NCBI GenBank assembly: GCA_036496605.1
Contig: DASXKV010000033.1
Coordinates: forward strand, 1-64,000
Direction: 5' to 3'
DNA from: Gemmatimonadaceae bacterium
Lineage (GTDB): Bacteria; Gemmatimonadota; Gemmatimonadetes; Gemmatimonadales; Gemmatimonadaceae
DNA length: 64,000 nt
Shown here: piece by piece, positions 9,413-17,736 of the stretch
How positions within the stretch are numbered: the first letter of the stretch is position 1
How the letters are laid out: every line of letters begins with the position of its first letter
The notes under the pieces: generated by a model
Told to the model about the DNA's origin: nothing
The model's input: only the letters and a program-made list of their open reading frames with translations
Database searches by the model: none
Position numbers and translations under genes: made by a program

Positions 9413-10879
9413 ATGGGTGTTGGAATCCAGATACTCAGCGGCGGCGAGGTCGTTTTGCCTGACGACGTCATCGAACGGCTGCGAACATCTCTTCACGGGC
9501 GGCTGATCACGCGCGACGTTCCTGATTTTGACGATGCGCGGACGATCTGGAATGCGATGGTCGATCGCCGGCCCGCGCTCATCGCGCAGTGCGCCGACGC
9601 GAACGACGTCGTCCAGGCGGTGCGCTTCGCGCGCGAGCACTCGCTCCTCACGTCAGTCCGCGGGGGCGGGCACAACATTGCCGGCAATGCAGTGGCCGAC
9701 GATGGCTTCATGATCGATCTCTCGCCAATGCGGTCGGTGATCGTCGATCCCACGACGCGCACGGCTCGCGTCGGCGGCGGCGCCACGTTAGGCGCGATCG
9801 ACAAGGCGACACTGGAGCACGGTCTCGCAACGCCGCTGGGCGTCAACTCGACCACGGGCGTCGCAGGCCTGACCCTCGGCGGCGGCTTCGGCTGGCTGAG
9901 TCGACGGCTTGGCTTGTCGAGTGATAACCTACGGGGAGCAGAGGTCATCACCGCCGATGGCGAGACCGTTCGCGCGAGTGCTACCGAGAACGCAGACCTC
10001 TTTTGGGGGCTTCGGGGCGGCGGCGGCAACTTCGGCATCGTGACGTCGTTCGAGTTCGCGTTGCACTCGGTCGGCCCAACGGTTCTTGCCGGCCTGATCG
10101 TGCATCCGCTCGAGGACGCGAAGGACGTGATGCGCTTCTATCGGTCGTTCGCGCCAGAAACGCCCGATGAATTGGCACTGTGGCTGGTCATGCGAAAGGC
10201 GCCTCCCCTTCCCTTTCTGCCTGCGGAATGGCATGGGAGAGACGTCCTCGTACTTGCGGCGTGCTATTCGGGAGATCTCGCCGATGGTGAGCGCATTCTC
10301 AAGCCGCTGCGCCAGTTCGGGCATCCGATCGCCGATGTCATCGGTCCGCAGCCCTTCGCGGCGTGGCAGCGGATCCTCGATCCACTTCTTACACCAGGGA
10401 TGCGCAACTACTGGAAATCCCACGACTTCCTAAATCTCGACGACGGCTTGATCGAGGTGCTGACGGATTTCGCGCGGCGCATCCCCGATCCGAATAGCGA
10501 GATCCTCTTCGCGCAGCTTGGCGGCGCGATCAACCGCCTAACGAACGCCGACTCGGCGTACGCGCGGCGCGACGCGCAGTATCTCATGAACGTCCACGGA
10601 CGCTGGGCCGATCGGTCGAGTGACGAGACGGGCATTGGTTGGGCACGAGCGCTCTTCAACGCCGCGGCCCCGTATTCGACTGGAAGCGTGTACGTGAACT
10701 TCCTCTCGGGCGACGACGAGAACCGAGTTCGCGCAGCATATGGCGCGAACTACGAGCGGCTGGTCGAGCTCAAGAAGCAATACGATCCGACGAACCTGTT
10801 CCGAGTCAATCAGAACATTCGTCCGGCGACGTTCTCGCTGCCGACGGCCGTGACGATGGAGCAGAGGCCGGCGACGTAG
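9413..10879 (+). CDS. FAD-linked oxidase with BBE domain
   Basis: A 488-residue flavoprotein oxidase or dehydrogenase of the berberine-bridge-enzyme/6-hydroxynicotine-oxidase type. The ATG at 9413 has a textbook ribosome site, GGAGGT, at 9401-9406. The PCMH-type FAD domain spans about residues 35-220. SVRGGGHNIAG supplies the His usually bound to the 8-alpha position of FAD. The second Cys used by bicovalent members seems absent: the aligned stretch reads NSTTGVAGLTLGGGFGW. The C-terminus has the BBE motif (AAYGANYERLVELKKQYDP, then NLFRVNQNI). Members oxidise sugars, alkaloids or other alcohols; the substrate here cannot be inferred. It stands alone, about 200 bp after menI and upstream of a strong hairpin. 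Confidence 0.9.
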   Translation: MGVGIQILSGGEVVLPDDVIERLRTSLHGRLITRDVPDFDDARTIWNAMVDRRPALIAQCADANDVVQAVRFAREHSLLTSVRGGGHNIAGNAVADDGFMIDLSPMRSVIVDPTTRTARVGGGATLGAIDKATLEHGLATPLGVNSTTGVAGLTLGGGFGWLSRRLGLSSDNLRGAEVITADGETVRASATENADLFWGLRGGGGNFGIVTSFEFALHSVGPTVLAGLIVHPLEDAKDVMRFYRSFAPETPDELALWLVMRKAPPLPFLPAEWHGRDVLVLAACYSGDLADGERILKPLRQFGHPIADVIGPQPFAAWQRILDPLLTPGMRNYWKSHDFLNLDDGLIEVLTDFARRIPDPNSEILFAQLGGAINRLTNADSAYARRDAQYLMNVHGRWADRSSDETGIGWARALFNAAAPYSTGSVYVNFLSGDDENRVRAAYGANYERLVELKKQYDPTNLFRVNQNIRPATFSLPTAVTMEQRPAT

Positions 10880-10880
10880 T

Positions 10881-10989
10881 GGCTGGTGGTTGGTGATTGG
10901 TCGTTGGTGAATCGGACTAGCCGGCGAGCTTGCTCGCCGGCATTCTTATGGACCACATCAGCAGCAGCCAACCACCAACCAACGATCAC
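10881..10989. terminator. Nested inverted repeat with a perfect 10-bp stem
   Basis: The core 10920-10941 is GCCGGCGAGC-TT-GCTCGCCGGC, a perfect 10-bp palindrome with a 2-nt centre, followed by ATTCTTAT. It is flanked by an imperfect outer inverted repeat of GGTTGG-rich sequence: GGCTGGTGGTTGGT at 10881 against AGCCAACCACCAACC at 10967. It begins immediately after the flavoprotein stop codon. The core would make a strong terminator-like hairpin; the outer arms are more typical of a mobile or dispersed intergenic repeat. Confidence 0.65.
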
Positions 10990-10990
10990 A

Positions 10991-11587
10991 ATGCAGCGTC
11001 GCGAGTTATTGAAGGTCATCGGCGCGGCCGCCGCGCTGCCGTTCATCCCCTCGCCCGCCAGCGCCGCGGTTCGAATCGCCGAGTCGGTGCACAGACGCCT
11101 CGGTCCCGAACGTCCCGCACCGAACGCTGCGTTAAGAGTTCTCTCATCCGAACAGAACGAGCTCGTGACGACGATCGCCGAGATGATTCTCCCGGAGACC
11201 GACACGCCGGGTGCAACGACGGCCCGCGTCAACGAGTTCGTGGACCTCTTGCTCGCGGAATGGTCGAGCGATGCCGAGCGCGCGAAGTTCCTGGCGGGGC
11301 TGGACGCCATCGATCATGAAGCACGCGCATCCTATCGCCGTCGTTTCGTGGAGCTCGGGCCGCCGGAACGCACGTTGACGCTCGCCGCGCTCGACGGCGC
11401 GCGCGAGAGCAACGAGGGCGCTGGGTACGCCTTCGGCCACCTCAAGCGCTTAACGGTGTACGGCTACTTCACGTCGGAAATCGTGCAGAAGAACGTGTTG
11501 AAGACCGATATCTGGCCCGGCCGTTACGACGCATGCGCCAGCGTCGTGCTGCAAGGCACCAGCGGACCACGGGGAGACCGACAATGA
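10991..11587 (+). CDS. Gluconate 2-dehydrogenase subunit 3 family protein (Tat-exported small subunit)
   Basis: A 198-residue small subunit of a membrane-associated FAD sugar dehydrogenase. The N-terminus is a twin-arginine signal (MQRRELLKVIGAAAALPF, cleavage near ASA). The family region follows (ALRVLSSEQNELVTTIAEMI, LPETDTPGATTARV, and the C-terminal YGYFTSEIVQKNVL). In characterised systems this subunit is needed for maturation and Tat export of the catalytic GMC subunit, which lacks its own signal. The same arrangement is seen here: the next gene starts in the ATGA overlap at 11584-11587 and its product has no signal peptide. The start at 10991 is fixed by the Tat motif. Confidence 0.92.
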   Translation: MQRRELLKVIGAAAALPFIPSPASAAVRIAESVHRRLGPERPAPNAALRVLSSEQNELVTTIAEMILPETDTPGATTARVNEFVDLLLAEWSSDAERAKFLAGLDAIDHEARASYRRRFVELGPPERTLTLAALDGARESNEGAGYAFGHLKRLTVYGYFTSEIVQKNVLKTDIWPGRYDACASVVLQGTSGPRGDRQ

Positions 11588-13275
11588 GACGAGCGACGCA
11601 ATACGACGCGATCGTCGTCGGCTCGGGAATGACTGGTGGCTGGGCCGCGAAAGAGCTGTGTGAGCATGGACTCAACACGCTCGTGCTCGAGGCGGGACGG
11701 CCGATCGATCCGAACAAGGATTACGTCGAGCACGTACCGGAGTATCAGGTCCATTTCCGCGGCTATGGAGACCGAAAGGCGCTCGAGCGCGATCAGCCGA
11801 TGCAGAAGGACTGCTATGCGTGCGACGAATGGAGCGGCAAGTTCTTCGTGAACGATCGCGAGAATCCATACACGTTCCCCGACGACAAGCCGTTCCGCTG
11901 GATCCGCGGCCGACAGGTCGGCGGCCGCTCGATCATGTGGGGTCGCCAGGTGTACCGGTGGAGCGACCTCGATTTCGAGGCGAATGCGAAGGAAGCCATC
12001 GGCATCGAGTGGCCGATTCGTTATGCCGACATCGCGCCGTGGTACGATCACGTCGAGCGGTTCATCGGCGTCAGCGGCCAGGCCGAGGGACTGCCGCAGC
12101 TCCCCGATGGGCAATTTCTGCCGCCGATGGCGATGAGCTGCGTCGAGCAGAGGGCGCGTGAGAACATACTAAAGGCGTTCGGTGGCGAGCGCGTGATGAC
12201 GATCGGGCGCGCCGCGATTTTGACTCAAAATCACAATGGCCGCGCCGCGTGTCATTATTGCGGGCACTGTGAGCGGGGATGTATCACGCTGTCTTACTTC
12301 AGCAGCATCAACGCCACGCTGCCCGCCGCGCAGAAAACGGGAAAGCTCACGCTGCGGCCGTTCAGCGTCGTCGAAAGCGTATTATACGATCCGAAGGGCG
12401 ACCGCGCTCGCGGCGTTCGGGTCATCGACGCGAACACGAACGAGTCGCTCGAGTTCGAAGGACGCGTGGTGTTCTTATGCGCTTCGGCGATCGAATCGGC
12501 ACGGCTGCTGCTGAACTCGAAGTCGGATCGGTTCCCGAACGGGATGGCGAACGACAGCGATCAGGTCGGCCGCAATGTCATGGATCATCCCTTCTTCGCC
12601 GGCGCGCACGGAGAGATGCCCGGTTTCCTCGACAAGACGACTTTCGGGAACCGGCCTAACGGGATTTATGTCGCGCGGTTTCGCAATGTGAAAACGAAAC
12701 ATCCAGACTTTGTTCGTGGCTACGGCTTTCAGGGCGGCGCGGGACGTTCGGGCTGGGATCGCGGCGAATGGACTCCCGGCTTCGGCGCGGATTTCAAGCG
12801 CTCGCTCATCTCGGATCTCGGTCCCTGGGGATTGGGAATCAACGCCTGGGGTGAGATGTTGCCGAATCCGGAGAATCGGGTGACGCTCGATTCCCAGGTG
12901 AAGGACAAGTGGGGGATTCCCGCCGCGCACATCGTCTGCTCGCTTGGCGAGAACGAGCTGGCGATGCACCGCGACATGCAGATCACCGCCGCCGAGCTAC
13001 TCGCCGCAGCGGGAGCGAAGGATATTCAGACCTACACGTCGCCGATCCTGCCTGGCTTATGCATCCACGAGATGGGCACGGCGCGCATGGGACACGATCC
13101 GAAGACGTCGGTGCTGAATGCGCACAATCAGGCCCACAGCGTTAAGAACTTGTTCATCACTGACGGCGCCTGCATGGCGTCATCTGCGAATCAGAATCCG
13201 TCGATCACATACATGGCGTTGACGGCACGGGCGGCGAGTTACGCCGTCGAGCGGCTGAAGAAACGAGAGATCTGA
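11584..13275 (+). CDS. GMC-family FAD oxidoreductase (catalytic subunit, gluconate/glucose dehydrogenase type)
   Basis: A 563-residue catalytic subunit. The FAD-binding motif is at the very N-terminus (YDAIVVGSGMTGGWAAKEL). A Cys-rich element, CHYCGHCERGC at about residues 222-232, resembles the segment that holds a 3Fe-4S cluster in bacterial FAD-dependent glucose dehydrogenases. The C-terminal GMC domain contains HEMGTARMGHDP, then SSANQNPSITYMAL with the conserved active-site region. It would oxidise a sugar or polyol in the periplasm, exported together with the small subunit encoded just upstream. No cytochrome c subunit gene follows, so the electron acceptor is not evident. The sugar is unknown. 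Confidence 0.93.
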   Translation: MRRATQYDAIVVGSGMTGGWAAKELCEHGLNTLVLEAGRPIDPNKDYVEHVPEYQVHFRGYGDRKALERDQPMQKDCYACDEWSGKFFVNDRENPYTFPDDKPFRWIRGRQVGGRSIMWGRQVYRWSDLDFEANAKEAIGIEWPIRYADIAPWYDHVERFIGVSGQAEGLPQLPDGQFLPPMAMSCVEQRARENILKAFGGERVMTIGRAAILTQNHNGRAACHYCGHCERGCITLSYFSSINATLPAAQKTGKLTLRPFSVVESVLYDPKGDRARGVRVIDANTNESLEFEGRVVFLCASAIESARLLLNSKSDRFPNGMANDSDQVGRNVMDHPFFAGAHGEMPGFLDKTTFGNRPNGIYVARFRNVKTKHPDFVRGYGFQGGAGRSGWDRGEWTPGFGADFKRSLISDLGPWGLGINAWGEMLPNPENRVTLDSQVKDKWGIPAAHIVCSLGENELAMHRDMQITAAELLAAAGAKDIQTYTSPILPGLCIHEMGTARMGHDPKTSVLNAHNQAHSVKNLFITDGACMASSANQNPSITYMALTARAASYAVERLKKREI

Positions 13276-13281
13276 CAACCC

Positions 13282-13298
13282 CTCCGGAATTGTCGGAG
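13282..13298 (+). terminator. Short hairpin after the GMC oxidoreductase gene
   Basis: CTCCG and CGGAG form a 5-bp stem around GAATTGT, 6 nt after the GMC stop codon. No U-tract follows, so it is at best a weak terminator. It also lies just beyond the stop of the converging small gene 13304-13528. Confidence 0.3.
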
Positions 13299-13303
13299 TC
13301 GTA

Positions 13304-13528
13304 TTAACGATCCGTGCCGCTCGGCAGATGCTCGATCGGTTCGCCGATGATCCGGGTCAGCTCATCTCGCTCGTCGTCGGTGAAGTGGTACACGCGCCGT
13401 GCAACCGCGAAGGCACGATCGAACGCCGCGCGATAGCGAATCGCCCGTCGGCGCTGCCGAAAAGCCGTCGCCCAGCCCACAACGCCGAGCACGGCAACGG
13501 TGACCAATCCAAAAGCGCACCAACCCAT
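13304..13528 (-). CDS. Small single-pass membrane protein, unknown
   Basis: A 74-residue reading frame with an N-terminal membrane segment (WCAFGLVTVAVLGVVGWATAF) followed by a strongly basic stretch (RQRRRAIRYR) and a charged, probably helical tail (HFTDDERDELTRIIGEP). This is a normal layout for a small inner-membrane protein with a cytoplasmic tail. The ATG at 13528 has GGAGA about 11 nt upstream. I do not recognise the family. Its reality rests on the coherent membrane-plus-basic-plus-acidic pattern and on filling an otherwise empty gap. Confidence 0.5.
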   Translation of the reverse strand: MGWCAFGLVTVAVLGVVGWATAFRQRRRAIRYRAAFDRAFAVARRVYHFTDDERDELTRIIGEPIEHLPSGTDR

Positions 13529-13647
13529 GTCTGTTCATGTCTCCAACGACAACTCGGGGCAGGAGAATGCCAAGAAACCGACCGGCCGACGCACAGTGCG
13601 AGCGTCCGCGGGTCTCGTGCAGTGACTCTCGCCACAAGTGTCGGTCG

Positions 13648-15315
13648 CTACTGTAACTGTTGTGAGCTATCGCTGGGCGGATCGTTGATCGTCAGGCCCT
13701 GCGGCAAGACGGGAAGATCCGGCAACGCCGACGTCGGCGGAACGAGTCGATCGGCGACGCGCGTCTCATCAACCGCCGACGGCCGAGCGACGCGCTTCAC
13801 GGGTACTGGCGGCCAGCGCTTCTTACCCATTTCCGCAAATGCTTCGGCGGCGGCGCCCGGCGTCGGCTCTCCAACTGCCTGACGAGCGATCCAGCCGAAT
13901 AACACGCCCACACCCGCAACTAAATAGTATAGAACATCCAGCGGGACACTCACGGCGGCAAATCCAAAGCCGCGCTCTCGGGCAAAGAACGCGAGCTGCG
14001 CGGCGTTGTTCACAAGCACCAGGCCGAGGCAAGAGAGCGCCGCAAGGGACAACCAAAGACTGTGTCCCGACCACGCCAGAATTCCGCAGATGGCGCCGAT
14101 CCAACTGACGACGATGTTCACGTTCTTCGCGGCGCGCTTCCCATGTGGTCCACGACGATCACGAGTCAACTGACGCTGTACGAGCCGCATCCATGGAATC
14201 GTTCGATCAAAGATCTCGGTCGCGATCATCCGTCGTACGGTCCATTCTCTGAGATGTGCGGCGCGGATGTCGGTGTGCACGACGATGCGTTCACCCAAAG
14301 CGCGAATACGCTGGCCGAGCTCGAGATCCTCGATCTGGCGCCGTGAGAAATGCCACTCGTCATACCCGCCAGCTCGCTCGAACACGGAGCTGCGTATGAT
14401 CCCGCAGGCCGACGAAAAAGTGAATGCGTTCTCCGCGTCTCGTCGATGGTAGTATCGCTGCACCAGGCTGCGGTACTCCGAAAGGATTCCCGTCGCCATC
14501 GGCGAGGCATCGCACGATCCGAAGACGGCGCCGACGCCCGGATGCTCCGTCAGGACCTTCGCGCCGTTGCGCAGCGTATCCGTCTCCACCATGACGTCGG
14601 CATTGATGAAGGCGATGCACTCTCCAAGCGTCAACTCGAAACCGCGATTTCGCGCGTAGCCCGGGCCGCGGGCCTCGGGTCGCAGCCTCAGGAGTTTATC
14701 CGCGTACTGCGCCGCGACCGTGGCAGTCTCGTCCGTACTCGCGTCATCGACAACGACGAGCTCCCAGGATTGACGCGGCAGATTGCTCAGTGCAAGTGCC
14801 TGCAACGCCAACGGAAATCTGGATCCACCGTTATGGACTGGCATAACAACGGAGAGATACGGATATGGCGACGACAGCTCGGCGCCGCAGGTCGGCGCGT
14901 TGATGACACGGCCGCCAGCGTCCGTCCAAGCCCGCCAGTTCCGACAGAGGCTCGCGGCCCATTCGTGTCGCTCGACCTCGCGATCCGCGAGAAACAGAAC
15001 GATTTCTCGGCGGCTTCTCTCTAACCCGACGCGTCGGAGGAGCTCGCTCTCCGGCGTGCCCGAGTCAACGCCAACCCAGGTAATGATTGTGGCGCTTGCG
15101 AACTCTTGAGCGAGTGACGCGAGCTCGCCGCGCGCACTCGCGCGCACGACAATCACCTCCGCCTGGGCGTCCGCCCAACAGGACAAGAAGCGATCGAGGC
15201 AACGACGCAAGTGCATCGGATCGCCGCTCGATGTGAGTACGATGCCGATCCCTGGCAGCGGCCGCGCGTCTTTTGGAAGCATTGTGGGCCACATCGGCGG
15301 ACCGAGCGCAGTCAT
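13648..15315 (-). CDS. Family 2 glycosyltransferase with degenerate N-terminal copy and C-terminal membrane segments
   Basis: A membrane-linked GT-A glycosyltransferase of about 555 residues. A degenerate GT2-like module lies N-terminal (IGIVLTSSGDPMHLRRCL to about residue 140). A complete GT2 domain follows (SVVMPVHNGGSRFPLALQAL, WELVVVDDASTDET, GPGYARNRGFEL). The usual DxD reads NAD in FINADVMVETD. The acceptor-side motif is ED in RRQIEDLELGQRI. The C-terminus has two or three membrane segments (IGAICGILAWSGHSLWL, AVSVPLDVLYYLVAGVGVLF) and a Pro-rich tail. It probably adds a sugar to an exopolysaccharide or glycolipid. The start is uncertain: 15315 is the first ATG before recognisable sequence, a GTG lies upstream at 15468, and no clear ribosome site favours either. 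Confidence 0.82.
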   Translation of the reverse strand: MTALGPPMWPTMLPKDARPLPGIGIVLTSSGDPMHLRRCLDRFLSCWADAQAEVIVVRASARGELASLAQEFASATIITWVGVDSGTPESELLRRVGLERSRREIVLFLADREVERHEWAASLCRNWRAWTDAGGRVINAPTCGAELSSPYPYLSVVMPVHNGGSRFPLALQALALSNLPRQSWELVVVDDASTDETATVAAQYADKLLRLRPEARGPGYARNRGFELTLGECIAFINADVMVETDTLRNGAKVLTEHPGVGAVFGSCDASPMATGILSEYRSLVQRYYHRRDAENAFTFSSACGIIRSSVFERAGGYDEWHFSRRQIEDLELGQRIRALGERIVVHTDIRAAHLREWTVRRMIATEIFDRTIPWMRLVQRQLTRDRRGPHGKRAAKNVNIVVSWIGAICGILAWSGHSLWLSLAALSCLGLVLVNNAAQLAFFARERGFGFAAVSVPLDVLYYLVAGVGVLFGWIARQAVGEPTPGAAAEAFAEMGKKRWPPVPVKRVARPSAVDETRVADRLVPPTSALPDLPVLPQGLTINDPPSDSSQQLQ

Positions 15316-15602
15316 GGCCACGGACCGAGTGCAAAGCCGGGACCGCTGGTCCTGCAGCGCGGCAAGTGCCGGTTGTGGCCGCTTCACGACTGGCGTACGG
15401 CGATGGCAGTTCGAGAGGCGATAGCAACGAAGGATTTTTCCCCTTAGCGTCTGGTCTTCCAAGCGCACTTGTTAGGCGTAATCATCGGCGTTGGACTAGG
15501 CATATCCTGCTTTCTTGCTTCACGCCGACTCTTGGCGCGCTTCTGGCACACGGCGTACCCAAAAATCGATCGGAATAACCCCTCGATGTGGAGGCGTTGC
15601 GC

Positions 15603-16814
15603 ATGAAGACTCTCGATGCATCCGAAACCGCATCCGAAACCGGAGCGGCAGCCCTGGAGCATCCATGTGCACGCGCGCGACTCGTCGCGGCAACAGCCGC
15701 GGAGTACGCAGTCGAAGTTGACCGAGATGCGCGATTTCCATTCGAGACATTCGCCGCGGCGCGCCAGCATCGCCTCTTGAGCATGTTGGTGCCGGTGGAG
15801 CTGGGCGGCGACGGCGCGTCGGTCGCCGATGTCGTCGACATCTGCTACATGCTCGGTGCGTCCTGTAGCTCCTCGGCGATGATTTTCGCAATGCATCAGA
15901 TCCAGGTCGTCATCCTCTTGCGTCACGCCCGCGAGAGTGCCTGGCACCAGCAGCTGCTGCGCCGGCTCTGTGATGAGCAGTTGCTCTTCGCATCGTCGAC
16001 GACGGAGAATCAGATGGGAGGCGCCGTGCGCTCGAGCGCCTGCGCCGTCGAGCGGCAAGGGTCCCGCTTTTCATTAATAAAGAACGCAACCGTCATGTCC
16101 TACGGCGCTGAAGCAGACGGGGTGCTCGTCACCGCTCGGCGCGCACCGGACGCGCAGTCCTCCGATCAGGTGCTCGTGGCCTTGCTCAAGGGCGACTACG
16201 AGCTGGAGAAGATCAAGGAGTGGGACACGATGGGGATGCGCGGGACCTGCAGCACAGGCTTTACGCTGCGGGGTCGCGCCGACGTCGAGCAGATCGTGCC
16301 GGAATCCTATGAGAGAATCCATCCCCAGAGCATGGTGCCCATCGCGCACCTCACATGGAGTGGGGTGTGGGCTGGTACCGCCGCGGGTGCGGTGGCGCAT
16401 GCAAGACGGTTCGTGCGAAAAGGCGCGGCTCAAGGGGGCAACGGCCAAGCCGCACCAGGGGCGTCGCATCTCACGCGCGCGATGATGTCGTTGCGTGCAC
16501 TGCGGGGGACGATCGCGTCCGCGGTGACGAGCTACGAGAGCGCTGCGCGGGAGCCCGAGCGCCTCGAGGCGATGGACTTCCAGACGGGCATGAACCTGTT
16601 GAAGGTCAACTCATCGGAGATGTCGATCGGGACCGTCCTCAGCGCGCTGCAAGCTTGCGGGCTTTCCGGCTATCGCAACGATGGGGAGTTCAGCGTCGCG
16701 CGGCAGCTGCGCGACGTGCTGTCGTCATCGATCATGATCAACAACGAACGCATTCTCGCCAGCGCGGCCGGCTCGCTGTTGCTCTTCGACGTGCCCGCGC
16801 GAGTGAGGGATTGA
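15603..16814 (+). CDS. Acyl-CoA-dehydrogenase-fold flavoprotein of the aminoacyl-carrier cluster
   Basis: A 403-residue flavoprotein with the acyl-CoA dehydrogenase fold. The N-terminal helical domain contains FAAARQHRLLSMLVPVELGG, the middle beta domain ASSTTENQMGGAVRS and WDTMGMRGTCSTGF, and the C-terminal helical domain GLSGYRNDGEFSVARQLRD. The ATG at 15603 is chosen because GGAGG lies at 15590-15594. Where ordinary members carry the catalytic Glu in a YEGT-like motif, this protein reads IMINNERIL. It may therefore be a non-standard dehydrogenase or a flavin-dependent monooxygenase, since several two-component oxygenases use this fold. A matching flavin reductase closes the same cluster at 21859. 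It likely acts on a carrier- or CoA-bound acyl or aminoacyl group. First gene of the cluster; 1 nt from the next. Confidence 0.88.
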   Translation: MKTLDASETASETGAAALEHPCARARLVAATAAEYAVEVDRDARFPFETFAAARQHRLLSMLVPVELGGDGASVADVVDICYMLGASCSSSAMIFAMHQIQVVILLRHARESAWHQQLLRRLCDEQLLFASSTTENQMGGAVRSSACAVERQGSRFSLIKNATVMSYGAEADGVLVTARRAPDAQSSDQVLVALLKGDYELEKIKEWDTMGMRGTCSTGFTLRGRADVEQIVPESYERIHPQSMVPIAHLTWSGVWAGTAAGAVAHARRFVRKGAAQGGNGQAAPGASHLTRAMMSLRALRGTIASAVTSYESAAREPERLEAMDFQTGMNLLKVNSSEMSIGTVLSALQACGLSGYRNDGEFSVARQLRDVLSSSIMINNERILASAAGSLLLFDVPARVRD

Positions 16815-16815
16815 G

Positions 16816-17736
16816 ATGGCTGCGATGTCGACATCTCACGTCTCCGCGGAGCGCCTCGAGGCAATCACGTCGACGATTCTGCAGCCGACGGCGGCGAATG
16901 GCGTGCAGGGACGAACGGCGGTCTTCGAGAAGGTCATTGGTGGCCTAACGGGGCTGATCACACACCACCGCCCTGCCGGTGCCGAAGTGTTGCGCTTTCC
17001 ACCGGTCATGAGCCGCGCGCTTCTCGAGAAGTCCGGTTACCTGAAGAGCTTTCCGCACCTGTTGGGGTGTGTGTGTTCTCTCACTGGAACAGAATCGAGC
17101 ATTCGGGCACTGGTCGAGGGCCGAGCCCAGGGACAGGAGTGGGTGGACGGGCTGGCGGCGACGGATCTGGTCCTCACCCCAGCGGCTTGCTACCAGGTCT
17201 ATCCAATCATTGCGGCGCGCGGCGACGTGCCGCAGAGCGGCGCTATCGTCGACGTCGAGTCGTATTGCTTTCGCCGTGAAGAGTCGTCTGAGCTCGGGCG
17301 AATGCAAGCGTTCCGGATGCGTGAGTACGTCTGCATCGGCGCGCCCGAGACCGCGCTCGCATTCCGCGAAAATTGGAAAGCCCGCGCGGAGCAACTCGCC
17401 ACCGCGCTCGGTGTTCCGTTCAATCTGATGCCGGCAAGCGACCCATTCTTCGGCCGCGCCGGCAAGCTCATGGCCGTGAACCAGGTTGAGCAAGCACTCA
17501 AGTTCGAACTGCTCATCCCGGTGAACTCCGAAGAGGCGCCGACGGCGTGCATGAGCTTCAACTACCACCAGGATCATTTCGGCACCACGTGGGGCCTTCG
17601 CACCGATGACGGAGCGGTCGCGCACACCGCCTGCGCCGCGTTTGGCCTCGATCGCTTGACCATCGCGCTCTTCGCGACGCATGGTCTCGACGTCGACGCG
17701 TGGCCCCGGGACGTGCGCGAGGTACTCTGCATCTGA
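16816..17736 (+). CDS. Amino acid:[carrier protein] ligase (class II aminoacyl-tRNA synthetase homologue)
   Basis: A 306-residue homologue of the seryl-tRNA-synthetase catalytic core that lacks a tRNA-binding arm. Characterised relatives (Bradyrhizobium Bll0957 type) activate a small amino acid, glycine or alanine, with ATP and load it onto the phosphopantetheine of a small carrier protein. Motif 2 is visible (YCFRREESSELGRMQAFRMR) and motif 3 too (FGLDRLTIALFATHG). The three zinc ligands appear as Cys125 (TPAACYQVYP), Glu170 (RMREYVCIG) and Cys273 (HTACAAFG). Their spacing of 45 and 103 residues equals, as I recall, that of Cys131/Glu176/Cys279 in Bll0957. A stand-alone carrier protein is encoded in the same operon at 21584. 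The ATG at 16816 follows the previous stop by 1 nt; the next gene overlaps by 1 nt. Confidence 0.93.
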   Translation: MAAMSTSHVSAERLEAITSTILQPTAANGVQGRTAVFEKVIGGLTGLITHHRPAGAEVLRFPPVMSRALLEKSGYLKSFPHLLGCVCSLTGTESSIRALVEGRAQGQEWVDGLAATDLVLTPAACYQVYPIIAARGDVPQSGAIVDVESYCFRREESSELGRMQAFRMREYVCIGAPETALAFRENWKARAEQLATALGVPFNLMPASDPFFGRAGKLMAVNQVEQALKFELLIPVNSEEAPTACMSFNYHQDHFGTTWGLRTDDGAVAHTACAAFGLDRLTIALFATHGLDVDAWPRDVREVLCI

